In this document: positions 15,993-25,200 of the stretch, in pieces
How the letters are laid out: each line of letters begins with the position of its first letter
Numbering within the stretch: position 1 is the stretch's first letter
NCBI GenBank assembly: GCA_030447385.1
Contig: JAUJOY010000002.1
Location: 308,224-372,223 of the forward strand
Length of the DNA: 64,000 nucleotides
Reading direction: 5' to 3'
Source: Mycobacteriales bacterium
GTDB taxonomy: Bacteria; Actinomycetota; Actinomycetes; Mycobacteriales; SCTD01
Position numbers and translations under genes: made by a program
The notes under the pieces: generated by a model
Told to the model about the DNA's origin: nothing
Seen by the model: the letters and a program-made list of their open reading frames with translations, nothing else
Databases searched by the model: none

Positions 15993-17627
15993 TCACCGCA
16001 GCAGCGACTCGTCGGCCCGTCGCACCCAGGTGGCGAAGCGGTCGCCGTCCCGGCGTTCGGACAGGTAGGTCCGCAGCAGGCGCTCGACGTAGTCCGCCGC
16101 GTCGTCGGCGGTCACCTTGAGGCCGCGCGACTTGCGGCCGAAGCCGGCGTCCTCACCCAGCCGGCCGCCGAGGTGGACCTGGAAGCCCTCCACCCCGTCC
16201 ACGATCGAGCCCTTGAGGCCGATGTCGCCGGTCTGGAAACGCGCGCAGGAGTTCGGGCAGCCGTTGACGTTGATCGTGAGCGTCTCGTCGAAGTCCGGCA
16301 GCCGCTTCTCGAGCTCGGCGTAGAGGTCGACCGAGCGCGCCTTGGTCTCCACGATGGCCAGCTTGCAGAACTCCAGGCCGGTGCAGGCGAGCATCCCCCG
16401 GCGAAAGCGCGACGGCCGAATCGGCAGGTCCTCCGCAGCCAGCTGCTCGACCAGCGCGTCGATGGAGCTGCCCGGCACGCCCAGGACCACCAGGCCCTGC
16501 TGGGCGGTCGTCGACACGCGCCCGTCGCCGTACTGCTCCGCCAGGCCCGCCACGCTCGTGAGCTGGCGTCCGCTCGTACGTCCGGCTCGGGTCACCACCC
16601 CGACGTAGCTGTTGCCGTCGGACTGCCGGTGCACCCCGACGTGGTCGCGGTCCGGCGTCGCGGGGGTCCCCGGCGGCGGCCCGTCCGGCAGCGGGCTCTC
16701 CAGGTACTCGCTCTCGAGCACCGCGCGGAACTTCTCCGCACCCCAGTCCGCCAGCAGGAACTTCAGCCGGGCGTGCATGCGCGACCGGCGGTAGCCGTAG
16801 TCGCGGAACACCGACGTGACCCCGGCCCAGACCTCGGCCACCCGGGCCGGCTCCACGAAAGCGCCCAAGCGCAGACCCAGCTTGGGGTTGGTCGACAGGC
16901 CGCCGCCCACCCACAGGTCGTAGCCGACCGTCCCGTCCGGGAGCCGTACACCCACGAACGCGACGTCGTTGATCTCGTGATTGGTGCAGTGGACGGCGCA
17001 CCCCGAGATGGAGGTCTTGAACTTGCGGGGGAGGTTCGAGAAGGCCGGGTCACCGATGTAGCAGGCGCGGACCTCCTGCAGAACCCCGCTGGCGTCCAGG
17101 ATCTCGTCGCAGTCCACGCCCGCGAGCGGGCACCCGACGATGACGCGCGGGCAGTCGCCGCAGGCCTCCGTCGTGTCGAGCCCGACGGCCTCGAGCCGCT
17201 CCCAGATGTCCGGCATGTCCTCGATGCGGATCCAGTGCAGCTGGATGTTCTGGCGGTCGGTGATGTCCGCGACGTCCCGGCCGTACGTCGTCGCGAGCTC
17301 ACCGATGGTGCGCAGCTGCTCGCAGGTGAGCTGCCCACCGTCGACCCGGATGCGCAGCATGAAGTACGGCGCCTCGAGCTCCTCGGGCTCGAGGACGGCG
17401 GTCTTCCCGCCCGGTATCCCCTCCGCGCGCTGGGTGTAGAGCCCGAACCAGCGGAACCGGCCGCGCAGATCGCCGCCGTCGATCGAGTCGAAGCCGTTCC
17501 GGGAGTAGATGTCCAGGATCCGCTTCTTCACGGTCAGCGGGCTGCTGTCCTTCTTGGCCTGCTCGTTGGGGTTGAGGGGCTCGCGGTAGCCGAGCGCCCA
17601 CTGCCCCTGTCCGCGCGCGGCGGGCAT
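15993..17627 (-). CDS. sir: Ferredoxin-dependent sulfite (nitrite) reductase
   Basis: This 544-aa siroheme and [4Fe-4S] enzyme reduces sulfite to sulfide. It shows the two ferredoxin-like halves, TDRQNIQLHWI in the first, and the cluster-binding cysteines (TGLEFCKLA and NGCPNSCARFQ) in the second. The ATG at 17627 is preceded by acaggagttccac, a clear RBS; the track ORF begins 48 codons earlier and overlaps the leader peptide. Neighbouring cysH and siroheme genes argue for sulfite rather than nitrite as substrate. The upstream leader peptide indicates cysteine-responsive expression. Confidence 0.9.
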   Translation of the reverse strand: MPAARGQGQWALGYREPLNPNEQAKKDSSPLTVKKRILDIYSRNGFDSIDGGDLRGRFRWFGLYTQRAEGIPGGKTAVLEPEELEAPYFMLRIRVDGGQLTCEQLRTIGELATTYGRDVADITDRQNIQLHWIRIEDMPDIWERLEAVGLDTTEACGDCPRVIVGCPLAGVDCDEILDASGVLQEVRACYIGDPAFSNLPRKFKTSISGCAVHCTNHEINDVAFVGVRLPDGTVGYDLWVGGGLSTNPKLGLRLGAFVEPARVAEVWAGVTSVFRDYGYRRSRMHARLKFLLADWGAEKFRAVLESEYLESPLPDGPPPGTPATPDRDHVGVHRQSDGNSYVGVVTRAGRTSGRQLTSVAGLAEQYGDGRVSTTAQQGLVVLGVPGSSIDALVEQLAAEDLPIRPSRFRRGMLACTGLEFCKLAIVETKARSVDLYAELEKRLPDFDETLTINVNGCPNSCARFQTGDIGLKGSIVDGVEGFQVHLGGRLGEDAGFGRKSRGLKVTADDAADYVERLLRTYLSERRDGDRFATWVRRADESLLR

Positions 17628-17686
17628 GTGGAACTCCTGTTGTTCGGGAAGGCGGTCGATGTCAGGCCGTACGCAGGGCCGAACCG

Positions 17687-17755
17687 CTAGCGACAGGTGG
17701 CGCTCGAGGTACGCAGCAGGTCGACGTGGCGACGCGACGTGAGCTCGACGGACAT
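17687..17755 (-). CDS. Cysteine-type leader peptide (22 aa) upstream of sulfite reductase
   Basis: Reading the minus strand upstream of the sulfite reductase gives an ATG ORF of 22 codons whose product contains TSRRHVDLLRTSSATCR and ends -CR-stop. This matches the short actinobacterial leader peptides seen before sulfur-assimilation genes (RRxHVDLxR...C pattern). The Cys codon just before the stop suits ribosome-stalling control by cysteine supply. The gap to the sulfite reductase ATG is 59 bp. It is too short for the ORF track. Confidence 0.85.
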   Translation of the reverse strand: MSVELTSRRHVDLLRTSSATCR

Positions 17756-17815
17756 GCTTCCAGGGTTGCACAGCCCGCGGCGGGCGCCGCCCGCCGGCTG
17801 CGCGATCCTCTACCC
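17756..17815. promoter_or_regulatory. Divergent promoter region of leader/sir and cysG-like gene
   Basis: Only 60 bp separate the leader-peptide ATG (minus) and the cysG-like GTG (plus), so both promoters must lie here or inside the flanking starts. On the plus strand gatcct lies about 8 bp before the GTG, compatible with leaderless transcription. No operator palindrome was obvious. Confidence 0.4.
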
Positions 17816-19003
17816 GTGGCGCTCCTCCCGTTGCACCTGTCCCTTGCGGGCAAGCGCGTCCTCGTCGTGGGAGCGGGTGCGGTGGCCGCCCGCCGCACCC
17901 GGTCGCTGCTCGCCGCCGGCGCCCGGGTCGACGTCGTCAGCTCCGAGGTCGGCGAAGGCTTCCCGGACGTGCCGGTGGCCCGGCGTGCCTTCCGGGACGA
18001 CGACGTCGACGGCGCCTGGCTGGTCCTGTCCTGCACGGGCACGGCCGATGCCGAGGTCGCCCTGGCCTGCGCCGCCCGGCAGGTCTGGTGCGTCCGGGCC
18101 GACACCGCCGCGCTGTCGGACGCCTGGATGCCGGCGACGGCCTCGGTCGACGACGTCGTGCTCTCCGTCACCGCGGGAGGCGACCCGCGCCGGGCGGTGC
18201 GTCTGCGCGACGCCCTCGCGCTGTCGCTCGAGGTCGGGGAGCTGCCGCTTCGCCGGTCGCGCTCCGGGGCCGGCTCGGTCGTCCTCGTCGGCGGCGGCCC
18301 GGGCGATCCGGACCTCATGACCGTCCGCGCGCGGCGGGTGCTCGCCGGCGCGGACGTCGTCGTGTGCGACCGCCTCGCGCCGCTGGTGCACCTGCCCGAG
18401 GACGTCGAGGTCGTGTCGGTCGGGAAGACGCCCGGCGGGCCGTCCTGGTTCCAGCGCGACATCGAGGCGCTGCTCGTCGACCGGGCACGGCAGGGCCGGC
18501 GGGTGGTGCGGCTCAAGGGGGGCGACGTGCACGTGTTCGGCCGGGGCCACGAGGAGGTGACCGCCTGCGTACGCGCCGGCGTCCCGGTCGAGGTCGTTCC
18601 CGGTCTGACCAGCGCGCTCGCCGCACCGACCTACGCCGGGATCCCCGTCACGGCGAGGGGAGTCACGCAGTCCTTCTCGGTCGTGTCCGGCCACCTGCCG
18701 CCGGGCGACCCCGGGTCGACGGTGGACTGGTCGGCCCTCGCCCGCCTCGGCGGGACGCTGGTCCTGCTCATGGCCGTCGGCCGGCTGCCCGCGATCTGCG
18801 CCGCCCTGGTGGACGGTGGCCGCGCGCCCGCCACACCGGTGGCTGTCGTGGCGGACGCGACGATGCCCCAGCAGCGAACCGTCGTGACCACGCTGGAACG
18901 AGCGCCCGTCGACGCGGGCGAGGTGCGCGCGCCCGCGGTCGTGGTGATCGGCGAGGTGGTCGCGCTGCGGCACGAGTGGGACCCGGCCAGGGATCCCCCG
19001 TGA
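17816..19003 (+). CDS. cysG: Siroheme synthase: precorrin-2 dehydrogenase domain plus uroporphyrinogen-III methyltransferase
   Basis: This 395-aa bifunctional protein should make sirohydrochlorin, the precursor of the sulfite reductase prosthetic group. The N-terminal third has a Rossmann fold (KRVLVVGAGAVAARRTRSLL). The C-terminal part is a SUMT methyltransferase (VVLVGGGPGDPDLMTVRARRVL, VVRLKGGDVHVFGRG, PGLTSALAAPTYAGIPVTARG). The central dimerisation region is short, so dehydrogenase efficiency is uncertain. The start is taken as GTG 17816. The stop overlaps the next gene (GTGA), and the gene diverges from the sulfite reductase transcript. Confidence 0.87.
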   Translation: MALLPLHLSLAGKRVLVVGAGAVAARRTRSLLAAGARVDVVSSEVGEGFPDVPVARRAFRDDDVDGAWLVLSCTGTADAEVALACAARQVWCVRADTAALSDAWMPATASVDDVVLSVTAGGDPRRAVRLRDALALSLEVGELPLRRSRSGAGSVVLVGGGPGDPDLMTVRARRVLAGADVVVCDRLAPLVHLPEDVEVVSVGKTPGGPSWFQRDIEALLVDRARQGRRVVRLKGGDVHVFGRGHEEVTACVRAGVPVEVVPGLTSALAAPTYAGIPVTARGVTQSFSVVSGHLPPGDPGSTVDWSALARLGGTLVLLMAVGRLPAICAALVDGGRAPATPVAVVADATMPQQRTVVTTLERAPVDAGEVRAPAVVVIGEVVALRHEWDPARDPP

Positions 19004-19833
19004 CGGCCCTGCTCGGCGTCGCGCACGGATCCAAGGACCCCGCAGTGCAGTCGGCCGTCGAGGACCTGCTGGCGCGTGCGGCCGCGCTGCGGCCGGGCGT
19101 GGACGCCGCCGCGGCCTACGTCGACAACGCCTCCCCCTCGATCCGCCGAGCCCTCGAGGACCTCGCCGCCGAGGGGGTCGAGGACGTGGTCGTCCTGCCG
19201 TTGCTGCTCACCGCCGCGTCACACAGCAAGACCGACATCGCCGCGTCCGTGCAGGCGGGTCGCCTCGCTCATCCGGGCATGCGGCTGCGCTACGGCCGCC
19301 CGCTGGGGCCGCACCCGGTGCTGGTCGAGGAGGTCGCCCGGCGGCTGGCCGAGGCCGGAGCCCGCCCCGAGGACCCGGTGCTGCTGACCGCCGGCGGGGC
19401 GCTGGACCCGGACGCGAATGCCGCCGTCGCCGCCACGGCCCGACTGCTGTACGAGGGCCGGCCATGGCCGTGGGTCGACGTGGCCTTCGCCTCCACGGCA
19501 CGACCCTCCGTACCCGATGCCCTGCAGCGCCTGCAGGCGCAGGGGTTCCCGCGGGTGTCCGTGGCGCGGTACTTCCTCGGCGAGGGCGTCCTGCCGCAGC
19601 TGGTGGAGCGGCAGGCTCGCTCGGTGGAGGGGCTCGAGGTGCTCGTCGCCGCGCCGCTCGGCGCCAGCGACCCCCTGGCCGCCCTCGTGGCCGAACGCCT
19701 CGACGAGGCGGTGCACGGTGACATCCGCATGAACTGCGACGCGTGCCTGTACCGCATCCCGCTGCCCGGGCGGGAGGCCGCGGTCGGCGCGGCGCAGGAG
19801 CCGCACACGCATCCGGACGACGGGCCCGGGTAG
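19000..19833 (+). CDS. Sirohydrochlorin chelatase (CbiX/SirB-like)
   Basis: The 277-aa protein is a two-domain class II chelatase. The first half has LLGVAHGSKDPAVQ with the catalytic His and LPLLLTAASHSKTD with the second His; the second half repeats the fold (RYFLGEGVLPQLV). The C-terminus has a NCDACLYR cysteine pair and a His-containing tail (EPHTHPDD). It should insert Fe2+ into sirohydrochlorin, completing siroheme supply for the nearby sulfite reductase. It is coupled to cysG by GTGA overlap. A cobalt-specific role is a less likely alternative given the context. Confidence 0.85.
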   Translation: MTALLGVAHGSKDPAVQSAVEDLLARAAALRPGVDAAAAYVDNASPSIRRALEDLAAEGVEDVVVLPLLLTAASHSKTDIAASVQAGRLAHPGMRLRYGRPLGPHPVLVEEVARRLAEAGARPEDPVLLTAGGALDPDANAAVAATARLLYEGRPWPWVDVAFASTARPSVPDALQRLQAQGFPRVSVARYFLGEGVLPQLVERQARSVEGLEVLVAAPLGASDPLAALVAERLDEAVHGDIRMNCDACLYRIPLPGREAAVGAAQEPHTHPDDGPG

Positions 19834-19893
19834 GCCGAGGCCCGTCACGTTCCTTGCTTCCCGACGTCGCTGCCCCGTGGCACGCTCGGCAGC

Positions 19894-20319
19894 ATGGGCA
19901 TGACGTTCCAGGTCGCCATCGACGCGGCCGACCCCCACGCGCTGTGCGACTTCTGGGCGCAGGCGCTGCACTACGAGGTGGAGCCGGCCGACGAGGACTT
20001 CGTCCGCCGCATGGTGGCCGCCGGCCACGCGCAGGAGTCGGACACGCTGGTGGTGAAGGGCGTGCTGCGCTGGCGCGGGGGGGCGGCCTGCGCCGACCCG
20101 GACGGCACCGGTCCGCGGATGTACTTCCAGGCGGTGCCGGAGCTGAAGGCCGGCAAGAACCGGGTCCACCTCGATCTGCGCTCGGGAGTCGAGGACCGCT
20201 CTGTCGAGGTGGCGCGGCTCGAGGCGCTCGGGGCGCGGCAGCTGTGGGAGGGGCGGCAGGGCCCGCTGACCTGGACCACGATGGCCGATCCCGAGGGCAA
20301 CGAGTTCTGCGTCACGTGA
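19894..20319 (+). CDS. VOC/glyoxalase-like domain protein
   Basis: This 141-aa protein fits the vicinal-oxygen-chelate fold: TFQVAIDAADPHALCDFWAQAL at the N-terminus, KNRVHLDLR in the middle and TMADPEGNEFCVT at the end, the usual metal-site and C-terminal motifs. The substrate is unknown. The following GTG overlaps its stop, so the two small genes are coupled. Confidence 0.8.
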   Translation: MGMTFQVAIDAADPHALCDFWAQALHYEVEPADEDFVRRMVAAGHAQESDTLVVKGVLRWRGGAACADPDGTGPRMYFQAVPELKAGKNRVHLDLRSGVEDRSVEVARLEALGARQLWEGRQGPLTWTTMADPEGNEFCVT

Positions 20320-20960
20320 GCCGGGGGCCGCACCTGACCGAGGTCTACCTCGAGCAGGGGCGTACGTGGACCTTCGCGTGTGCCCTCGACTGGCCCGGCT
20401 GGGCGCGCCGGGGCAAGGGCGACGAGGCGGCGCTCGAGGAGCTGGTGTCCTACGCCGGGCGCTACACCGCGGTGGTGGCGGACGTGGCGCCGGACTTCGC
20501 GCCCGGCGAGCTGCACGTGGTCGGGACCCTGCGGGGCACGGGCACCACCGACTTCGGCGCGCCGGATGCCCGCGGGCCGTGGGACGACGAGCCGCAGGAC
20601 GAGCGGTCGCGGGCGCGTCTGGCCGACCTGCTCGTCGCCTGCTGGAGGGCGTTCGACCGGGTCGTCGCCGCCTCGCCGGCAGGGCTGCGCAAGGGGCCGC
20701 GGGGCGGCGGTCGGGACCGGGACCAGGTCGCTGCCCACGTCCAGGAGGCCGAGCGGTCCTACGGGCGCACGCTGGGGGTGCGGGTTCCACCGCGTACGCC
20801 GTGGACCGAGCAGCGGGCGGCCGTGGAGACGGCGATCCGGACCGGCGAGCCGGGGAGCTCCTGGCCGCTGCGCTACGCCGTACGCCGGTTCGCCTGGCAC
20901 GTGCTCGACCACGCCTGGGAGATCGAGGACAAGCGGCCGGCGGGAGCTGCCGGGCGGTAG
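20316..20960 (+). CDS. Conserved hypothetical protein (possible DinB-like helical fold)
   Basis: This 214-aa soluble protein starts GTG overlapping the VOC stop. The C-terminal segment RRFAWHVLDHAWEIEDK, with spaced His residues, resembles a DinB-type four-helix metal site, and the middle is Arg/Asp-rich. The resemblance is weak and I do not recognise a specific family. Its last codons run into the 15-bp tandem repeat: the stop TAG lies inside the first repeat unit. Confidence 0.6.
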   Translation: MSRGPHLTEVYLEQGRTWTFACALDWPGWARRGKGDEAALEELVSYAGRYTAVVADVAPDFAPGELHVVGTLRGTGTTDFGAPDARGPWDDEPQDERSRARLADLLVACWRAFDRVVAASPAGLRKGPRGGGRDRDQVAAHVQEAERSYGRTLGVRVPPRTPWTEQRAAVETAIRTGEPGSSWPLRYAVRRFAWHVLDHAWEIEDKRPAGAAGR

Positions 20961-21028
20961 GCGCCGCGCGGTAGGGCGCCGCGCGGTAGGGCACCGCGCG
21001 GTAGGGCGCCGCGCGGTAGGGCGCCCGC
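20955..21028. repeat. 15-bp tandem repeat (about five copies)
   Basis: The unit cggtagggcgccgcg is repeated from 20955 to 21028, with one copy a base shorter and one with a g-to-a change. Each unit contains a TAG, so the array supplies repeated stops at the end of the preceding gene. It opens the 467-bp non-coding stretch before the SOS cassette. Confidence 0.9.
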
Positions 21029-21135
21029 GCCCACCTGGTTCTCGGTGCCACGCGTGCCCGCCCTGAGCTCGGGAACGGCACCGAGATCCCGAAGGGGTGA
21101 CCTCCTCGTCAGCAGCCTCGACCCCAGGTCGACGG

Positions 21136-21164
21136 TTGACGGTCTGTCGGAGCCGAGGTCTACT
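21136..21164 (+). promoter_or_regulatory. Candidate promoter of the SOS polymerase cassette
   Basis: TTGACG at 21136-21141 and TCTACT at 21159-21164 are spaced by 17 bp; TACTGT two bases further is an alternative -10. The LexA box begins 11 bp downstream, placing it over the expected transcription start, a good position for repression. Confidence 0.5.
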
Positions 21165-21175
21165 GTTCCTGTTGT

Positions 21176-21191
21176 TCGAACGCGCGTTCGA
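21176..21191. promoter_or_regulatory. LexA/SOS box
   Basis: The sequence TCGAACGCGCGTTCGA is a perfect 16-bp palindrome matching the actinobacterial LexA consensus TCGAAC-N4-GTTCGA. It lies about 240 bp upstream of the DUF6504-HEPN-DnaE gene set and predicts DNA-damage induction of that unit. The rest of the 20961-21427 stretch shows no other supported feature. Confidence 0.92.
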
Positions 21192-21427
21192 TCTTGGGTG
21201 AGCTCGATCGTGTGTCAGAGCAGCATCGACGGGGCCTCGCGGACCCGTCGAGGGCGGACCCGTCCGGTGGTGAGGAGCCTCGACCCTCCCACGTCGCCGG
21301 ACGGACCGCCGGTCCGGGTGGAGCGTGGGGAAGCGCTTCGCCCGGACCGGCTCCCGCCCGCCGCCGCCTTCCCCCGGCACCCGCGGACAGCGCCCGCTGT
21401 CCGCCTTCCGGCTGGGAGGAGGAGCCC

Positions 21428-21847
21428 ATGTCCCGTCTGCACACCGACGTCGTCGAGGTCCAGCGACGCGACGACGAGCCGGCCCAGTTCCTGTGGCGTG
21501 GCCGGCTCTACGTCGTGCGCGAAGTCCTCGCCCGCTGGACCGAGTCCGGCGGGTGGTGGCGCACCGCTGCCGTCCAGGCGGTGTCCTCGGGGGGTGCCGC
21601 CGAGGGGCCGGGCGGGGCGGTGCCGGGCGGGGCGGTGCCGGGCGGGGCGGTGCCGGGCGGTGCTGATGCGCAGGGTCCCGATGCCCAGGCCGGTGCGCAG
21701 GCTGCCGGACCTGCGTCGGTGGACGACGGCGAGCAGGACTGGTTCCGGGTGGAGGCGGGCGCGGGCCGCCTCGGGGGCACCGGCGTCTACGACCTGTGCT
21801 TCTCCTGGTCCTCGGGCAGCTGGTCGCTCGCCCGGGTCCTGGACTGA
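21428..21847 (+). CDS. DUF6504 family protein
   Basis: This 139-aa protein opens with a short segment then RRDDEPAQFLWRGRLYVVREVL and ends GTGVYDLCFSWSSGSWSLARVLD, the pattern of DUF6504 proteins that accompany actinobacterial mutagenic polymerases. The middle is a low-complexity insert, PGGAVP repeated, encoded by a 15-bp DNA repeat. The ATG 21428 follows gggaggaggagccc, a strong RBS; the track's longer ORF starting at 21194 is rejected. It is the first gene after the LexA box. Its molecular role is unknown. Confidence 0.78.
   Translation: MSRLHTDVVEVQRRDDEPAQFLWRGRLYVVREVLARWTESGGWWRTAAVQAVSSGGAAEGPGGAVPGGAVPGGAVPGGADAQGPDAQAGAQAAGPASVDDGEQDWFRVEAGAGRLGGTGVYDLCFSWSSGSWSLARVLD
21611..21662 (+). 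repeat. 15-bp coding repeat in the DUF6504 gene
   Basis: Three to four copies of gggcggggcggtgcc encode repeated GGAVP residues. The array probably expands or contracts in frame. It breaks an otherwise conserved small domain into two halves. Confidence 0.75.
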
Positions 21848-21856
21848 GGGGGCGCG

Positions 21857-22273
21857 ATGGCGACCTCAGCCCGCGGCTCGTCCCCCCTTCCCGCCGACAC
21901 GCTGCTGGCGCTGGCCCAGCACGGGCTGGTCGAGGCCTGCACGGCCGCGACCGCCGGTGAGCGCTACGCCGCCGCCCATCTGAGCGCTCTGCGGGCCGCT
22001 GCCGCGGTGCTGTCCTGCCGGGCTCGTCCCGGTCGTCGGACCCGGCCGACCAGCGCCTGGGTGCTGCTGGCCGACGTCGCTCCCGAGCTGGCCGAGTGGG
22101 CAGGCTTCTTCGCGGCCGGAGCACAGAAGCGGGCTGCCGCCGAGGCGGGCCTGCCGTCGGCGGTCACCTCCCGGGAGGCCGACGACCTCGTTCGCGACGC
22201 CCAGGCGTTCCTCGCCCGGGTGCAGTCCTGCCTGGGTGTGCCCGGGCAGCAGCTGCTCCTGGCCTCGGGCTGA
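21857..22273 (+). CDS. SAV_6107-type HEPN domain protein
   Basis: This 138-aa all-helical protein resembles the SAV_6107 HEPN family found beside actinobacterial DnaE-type polymerases: LLALAQHGLVEACTAATAGERYAAAHLSALRAAAAVL, then SAWVLLADVAPELAEWAGFFA. The classic RNase Rx4-6H motif of toxin-type HEPN proteins is not evident. It lies 9 bp after DUF6504 and 6 bp before the polymerase gene, so it is in the same SOS-controlled transcript. A role in polymerase assembly is inferred from conserved linkage only. Confidence 0.75.
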   Translation: MATSARGSSPLPADTLLALAQHGLVEACTAATAGERYAAAHLSALRAAAAVLSCRARPGRRTRPTSAWVLLADVAPELAEWAGFFAAGAQKRAAAEAGLPSAVTSREADDLVRDAQAFLARVQSCLGVPGQQLLLASG

Positions 22274-22279
22274 CCTGTC

Positions 22280-25200
22280 ATGTCCGCAGACCCCTTCGTC
22301 CACCTGCACGTCGCCTCGGGCTACTCCCTGCGCCACGGGGCCTCGCATCCTCGGGTCCTCGTCGGGCGGGCGGCCGAGCACGGGATGGACACCCTCGCGC
22401 TGACCGACCGGGACGGGATGTACGGCGCGGTGAAGTTCGCCACCGCCTGCACGGCTGCGGGGATCCGGCCGGTGTTCGGGGTGGATCTGGCCGTCGCCCC
22501 CGTACCGCTCGACCGCACCCTCTCCGCAGCGGGCGGGGCGGGTTCTCCCGGGAGGAGCTCGGGTTCTCCCGGGAGGAGCTCGGGTTCCCCCGGGAGCTCG
22601 GGTTCCACCGGCGGGCCGGTGCGCAGCTCGCCGGCGCGCGGCGGAGCCTTCCTCGACGGACCCCCCGATCCTGAGCACGGCGCCGCCCTGCAGCGGGGGC
22701 TGCCCCGGGTGGTGCTGCTGGCGCGCGACGGCCGCGGCTGGGCCGCGCTGTGCCGGCTCGTCTCCGCGACCCATCTCGCGGGTGAGCGGGGGGTTCCGAT
22801 CAGCAGCCTCGACCTCGTCGCCGAGCACGCCGGCGCGGCCGCGCAGGCCGGGGCGCTCGCCGTCCTGCTCGGACCCTCGTCCGAGCTCGGCCGGTCGCTG
22901 CACCGCCGCCGCGAGGACCTGGCCTCGGCCCACCTGTCCCGCTGGCGCGACGTCCTCGGCCGTGACGCGGTCGTCGTCGAGGTGGTCTGCCACCGCGGGC
23001 CTGGCGACGTCGCCCGGGCCGCGCGGATGCTCGGCTTCGCGCAGGCGCAGCAGGCGAGCGCGGTCCTCACCAACGTGGTGCGCTACGCCGACCGCGCCGA
23101 CGCCCCGACCAGCGACGTCCTCGACGCCTCGCGGCGGCTGGTCGCCCTCGACCTGCGCCATGTCGACCGGCGCAACGCCGAGGCCGCGTTGCTGCCCGGC
23201 AAGGCGATGGCCGAGGTCGCCGAGCAGGTCGCCCGGGCCGCCGGCCTGACCGACGGCGGCCGCGCCCTGCTGGCCCGCACCCGCCACGAGGCGGACCGCT
23301 GCGCGGTCGACCCCGGCCGTGACCTCGGCATCGGGGAGGTCCACTTCCCCGAGCTCGAGACCACCGGTGGGGAGCCTCAGGCCGTCCTTCGCGCCCGCTG
23401 CGAGGCCGGCTTCGGCCGCCGGGCGCTGCGGCGCGATGCCGGCACCCTCGAGCGGCTCGAGGACGAGCTCGGCGTCATCTCGAGCCTGGGCTACCCGTCC
23501 TACTTCCTCACCGTCGCCGACGTGGTCGACCTCATCCAGGGGATGGGGGTGCGGGTCGCCGCGCGGGGGAGCGGTGCCGGCAGCCTGGTCACCTACCTGC
23601 TGGGCATCTCCGACGTCGACCCGATCCGCTACGGGCTGCTGATGGAGCGCTTCCTGTCACCGCTGCGCCACCAGCTGCCCGACATCGACATCGACGTGGA
23701 GTCCGCCCGGCGCACCGAGGTCTACGAGCAGATCCTGAGCCGCTACGGCGGCGAGCGCTGCACGTGCGTGTCGATGATGGACACCTACCGCGCCCGGCAC
23801 GGCATCCGCGATGTCGGGGCCGCTCTCGGGCTGCCGCTCGGAGAGGTGGACGCGCTCGCCAAGGCCTTCCCGCACATCCGGGCCAGCCAGGTGCGAGCCG
23901 CCATGCGCGACCTGCCCGAGCTGCGGGCCAGCGGCCTCGCGAAGGGGGACTCACATGGTGGAGGGCCAGGGCGCATCGACCTGCTGCTGCGCCTCGTCGA
24001 GCGGCTCGACGGGCTGCCCCGCCACATCGCGCTGCACCCGTGCGGGGTGCTGCTGTCCGACCGCACCCTGCTGGACCGCACCCCGGTGGAGTCCAGCTGG
24101 CTGGGCTTCCCGATGAGCCAGTTCGACAAGGACGACGTCGAGGAGCTCGGGCTGCTCAAGCTCGACGTGCTCGGCATCCGCATGCAGTCCGCGATGTCCT
24201 ACGCCGTGCAGGAGGTGGCCCGGGTCGACGGCCTCGACGTGCAGGTGGACGCGGTGCCGCGCGACGACCCGGCGACCTTCGCCCTCGTGCAGTCGACCCG
24301 GACGCTCGGCTGCTTCCAGATCGAGTCACCCGGTCAGCGCGAGCTGGTCGGCAAGTTCGCCCCGGAGACCTTCGAGGACCTCATCGTCGACATCTCGCTG
24401 TTCCGGCCCGGGCCGGTCAAGAGCGACATGGTCCGGCCGTTCCTCGAGGCCCGGCAGGGGTGGAAGCCGGCGGTCTACCTGCACCCCGACCTCGAGCCGG
24501 TGCTGGCCCAGACCCACGGTGTCGTCGTCTTCCACGAGCAGGTGCTGCAGATCGTCAGCGTCCTCACCGGGTGCACGCTGGCCGAGGCCGACGAGGTGCG
24601 CCGTGCCCTCGGGAGCCCGGAGGGGCAGGAGGAGGCGCAGGTCTGGTTCCGGCCGGCGGCTCTTGCCGCGGGCTACCCCGTCGAGGTGGTCGAGCGGGTG
24701 TGGGAGGTGCTGCGGGCGTTCGGGTCGTTCGGGTTCTGCAAGGCCCACGCCGCGGCGTTCGCGCTGCCGACCTACCAGTCGGCCTGGCTCAAGGCCCACC
24801 ACCCGGCGGCCTTCCTGGCCGGGGTGCTCACCCACGACCCGGGCATGTACCCCAAGCGGCTGATCCTCGACGACGCCCGCCAGTTCGGGATCGCGATCCT
24901 CCCGCTCGACGTCAACCTGTCCGACTCCTCCTACCGGGTCGAGCGGGTCGGGGTGCTCGACGAGCCGCCGCCCGCCGTCCTCGACCAGGTGGGCAGCCCG
25001 GCCGCCGAGCCGCTGCGCATCACCGACCTCACCTGTTCCGCTCCCGGTGATCCGCGCGGGCCTGCAGGTGGATCCGGCGTCGGGATCCACCAGGAACTCC
25101 CCGTGGATCACGCCCTGCCGGGGGACTGGGACGACGGCCCGGGCGTCCTCGGCGGGGTCAGCGGCCCACGCAGCGCCCCGTCGGACCCGCGGCTGCCCGA

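Noticed and set aside
21194-21427. N-terminal extension of the DUF6504 gene starting at GTG 21194, 3 bp after the LexA box
   Set aside because: The extension is Pro/Arg/Ser-rich with no conserved motif, whereas ATG 21428 has a strong RBS and the known family start.
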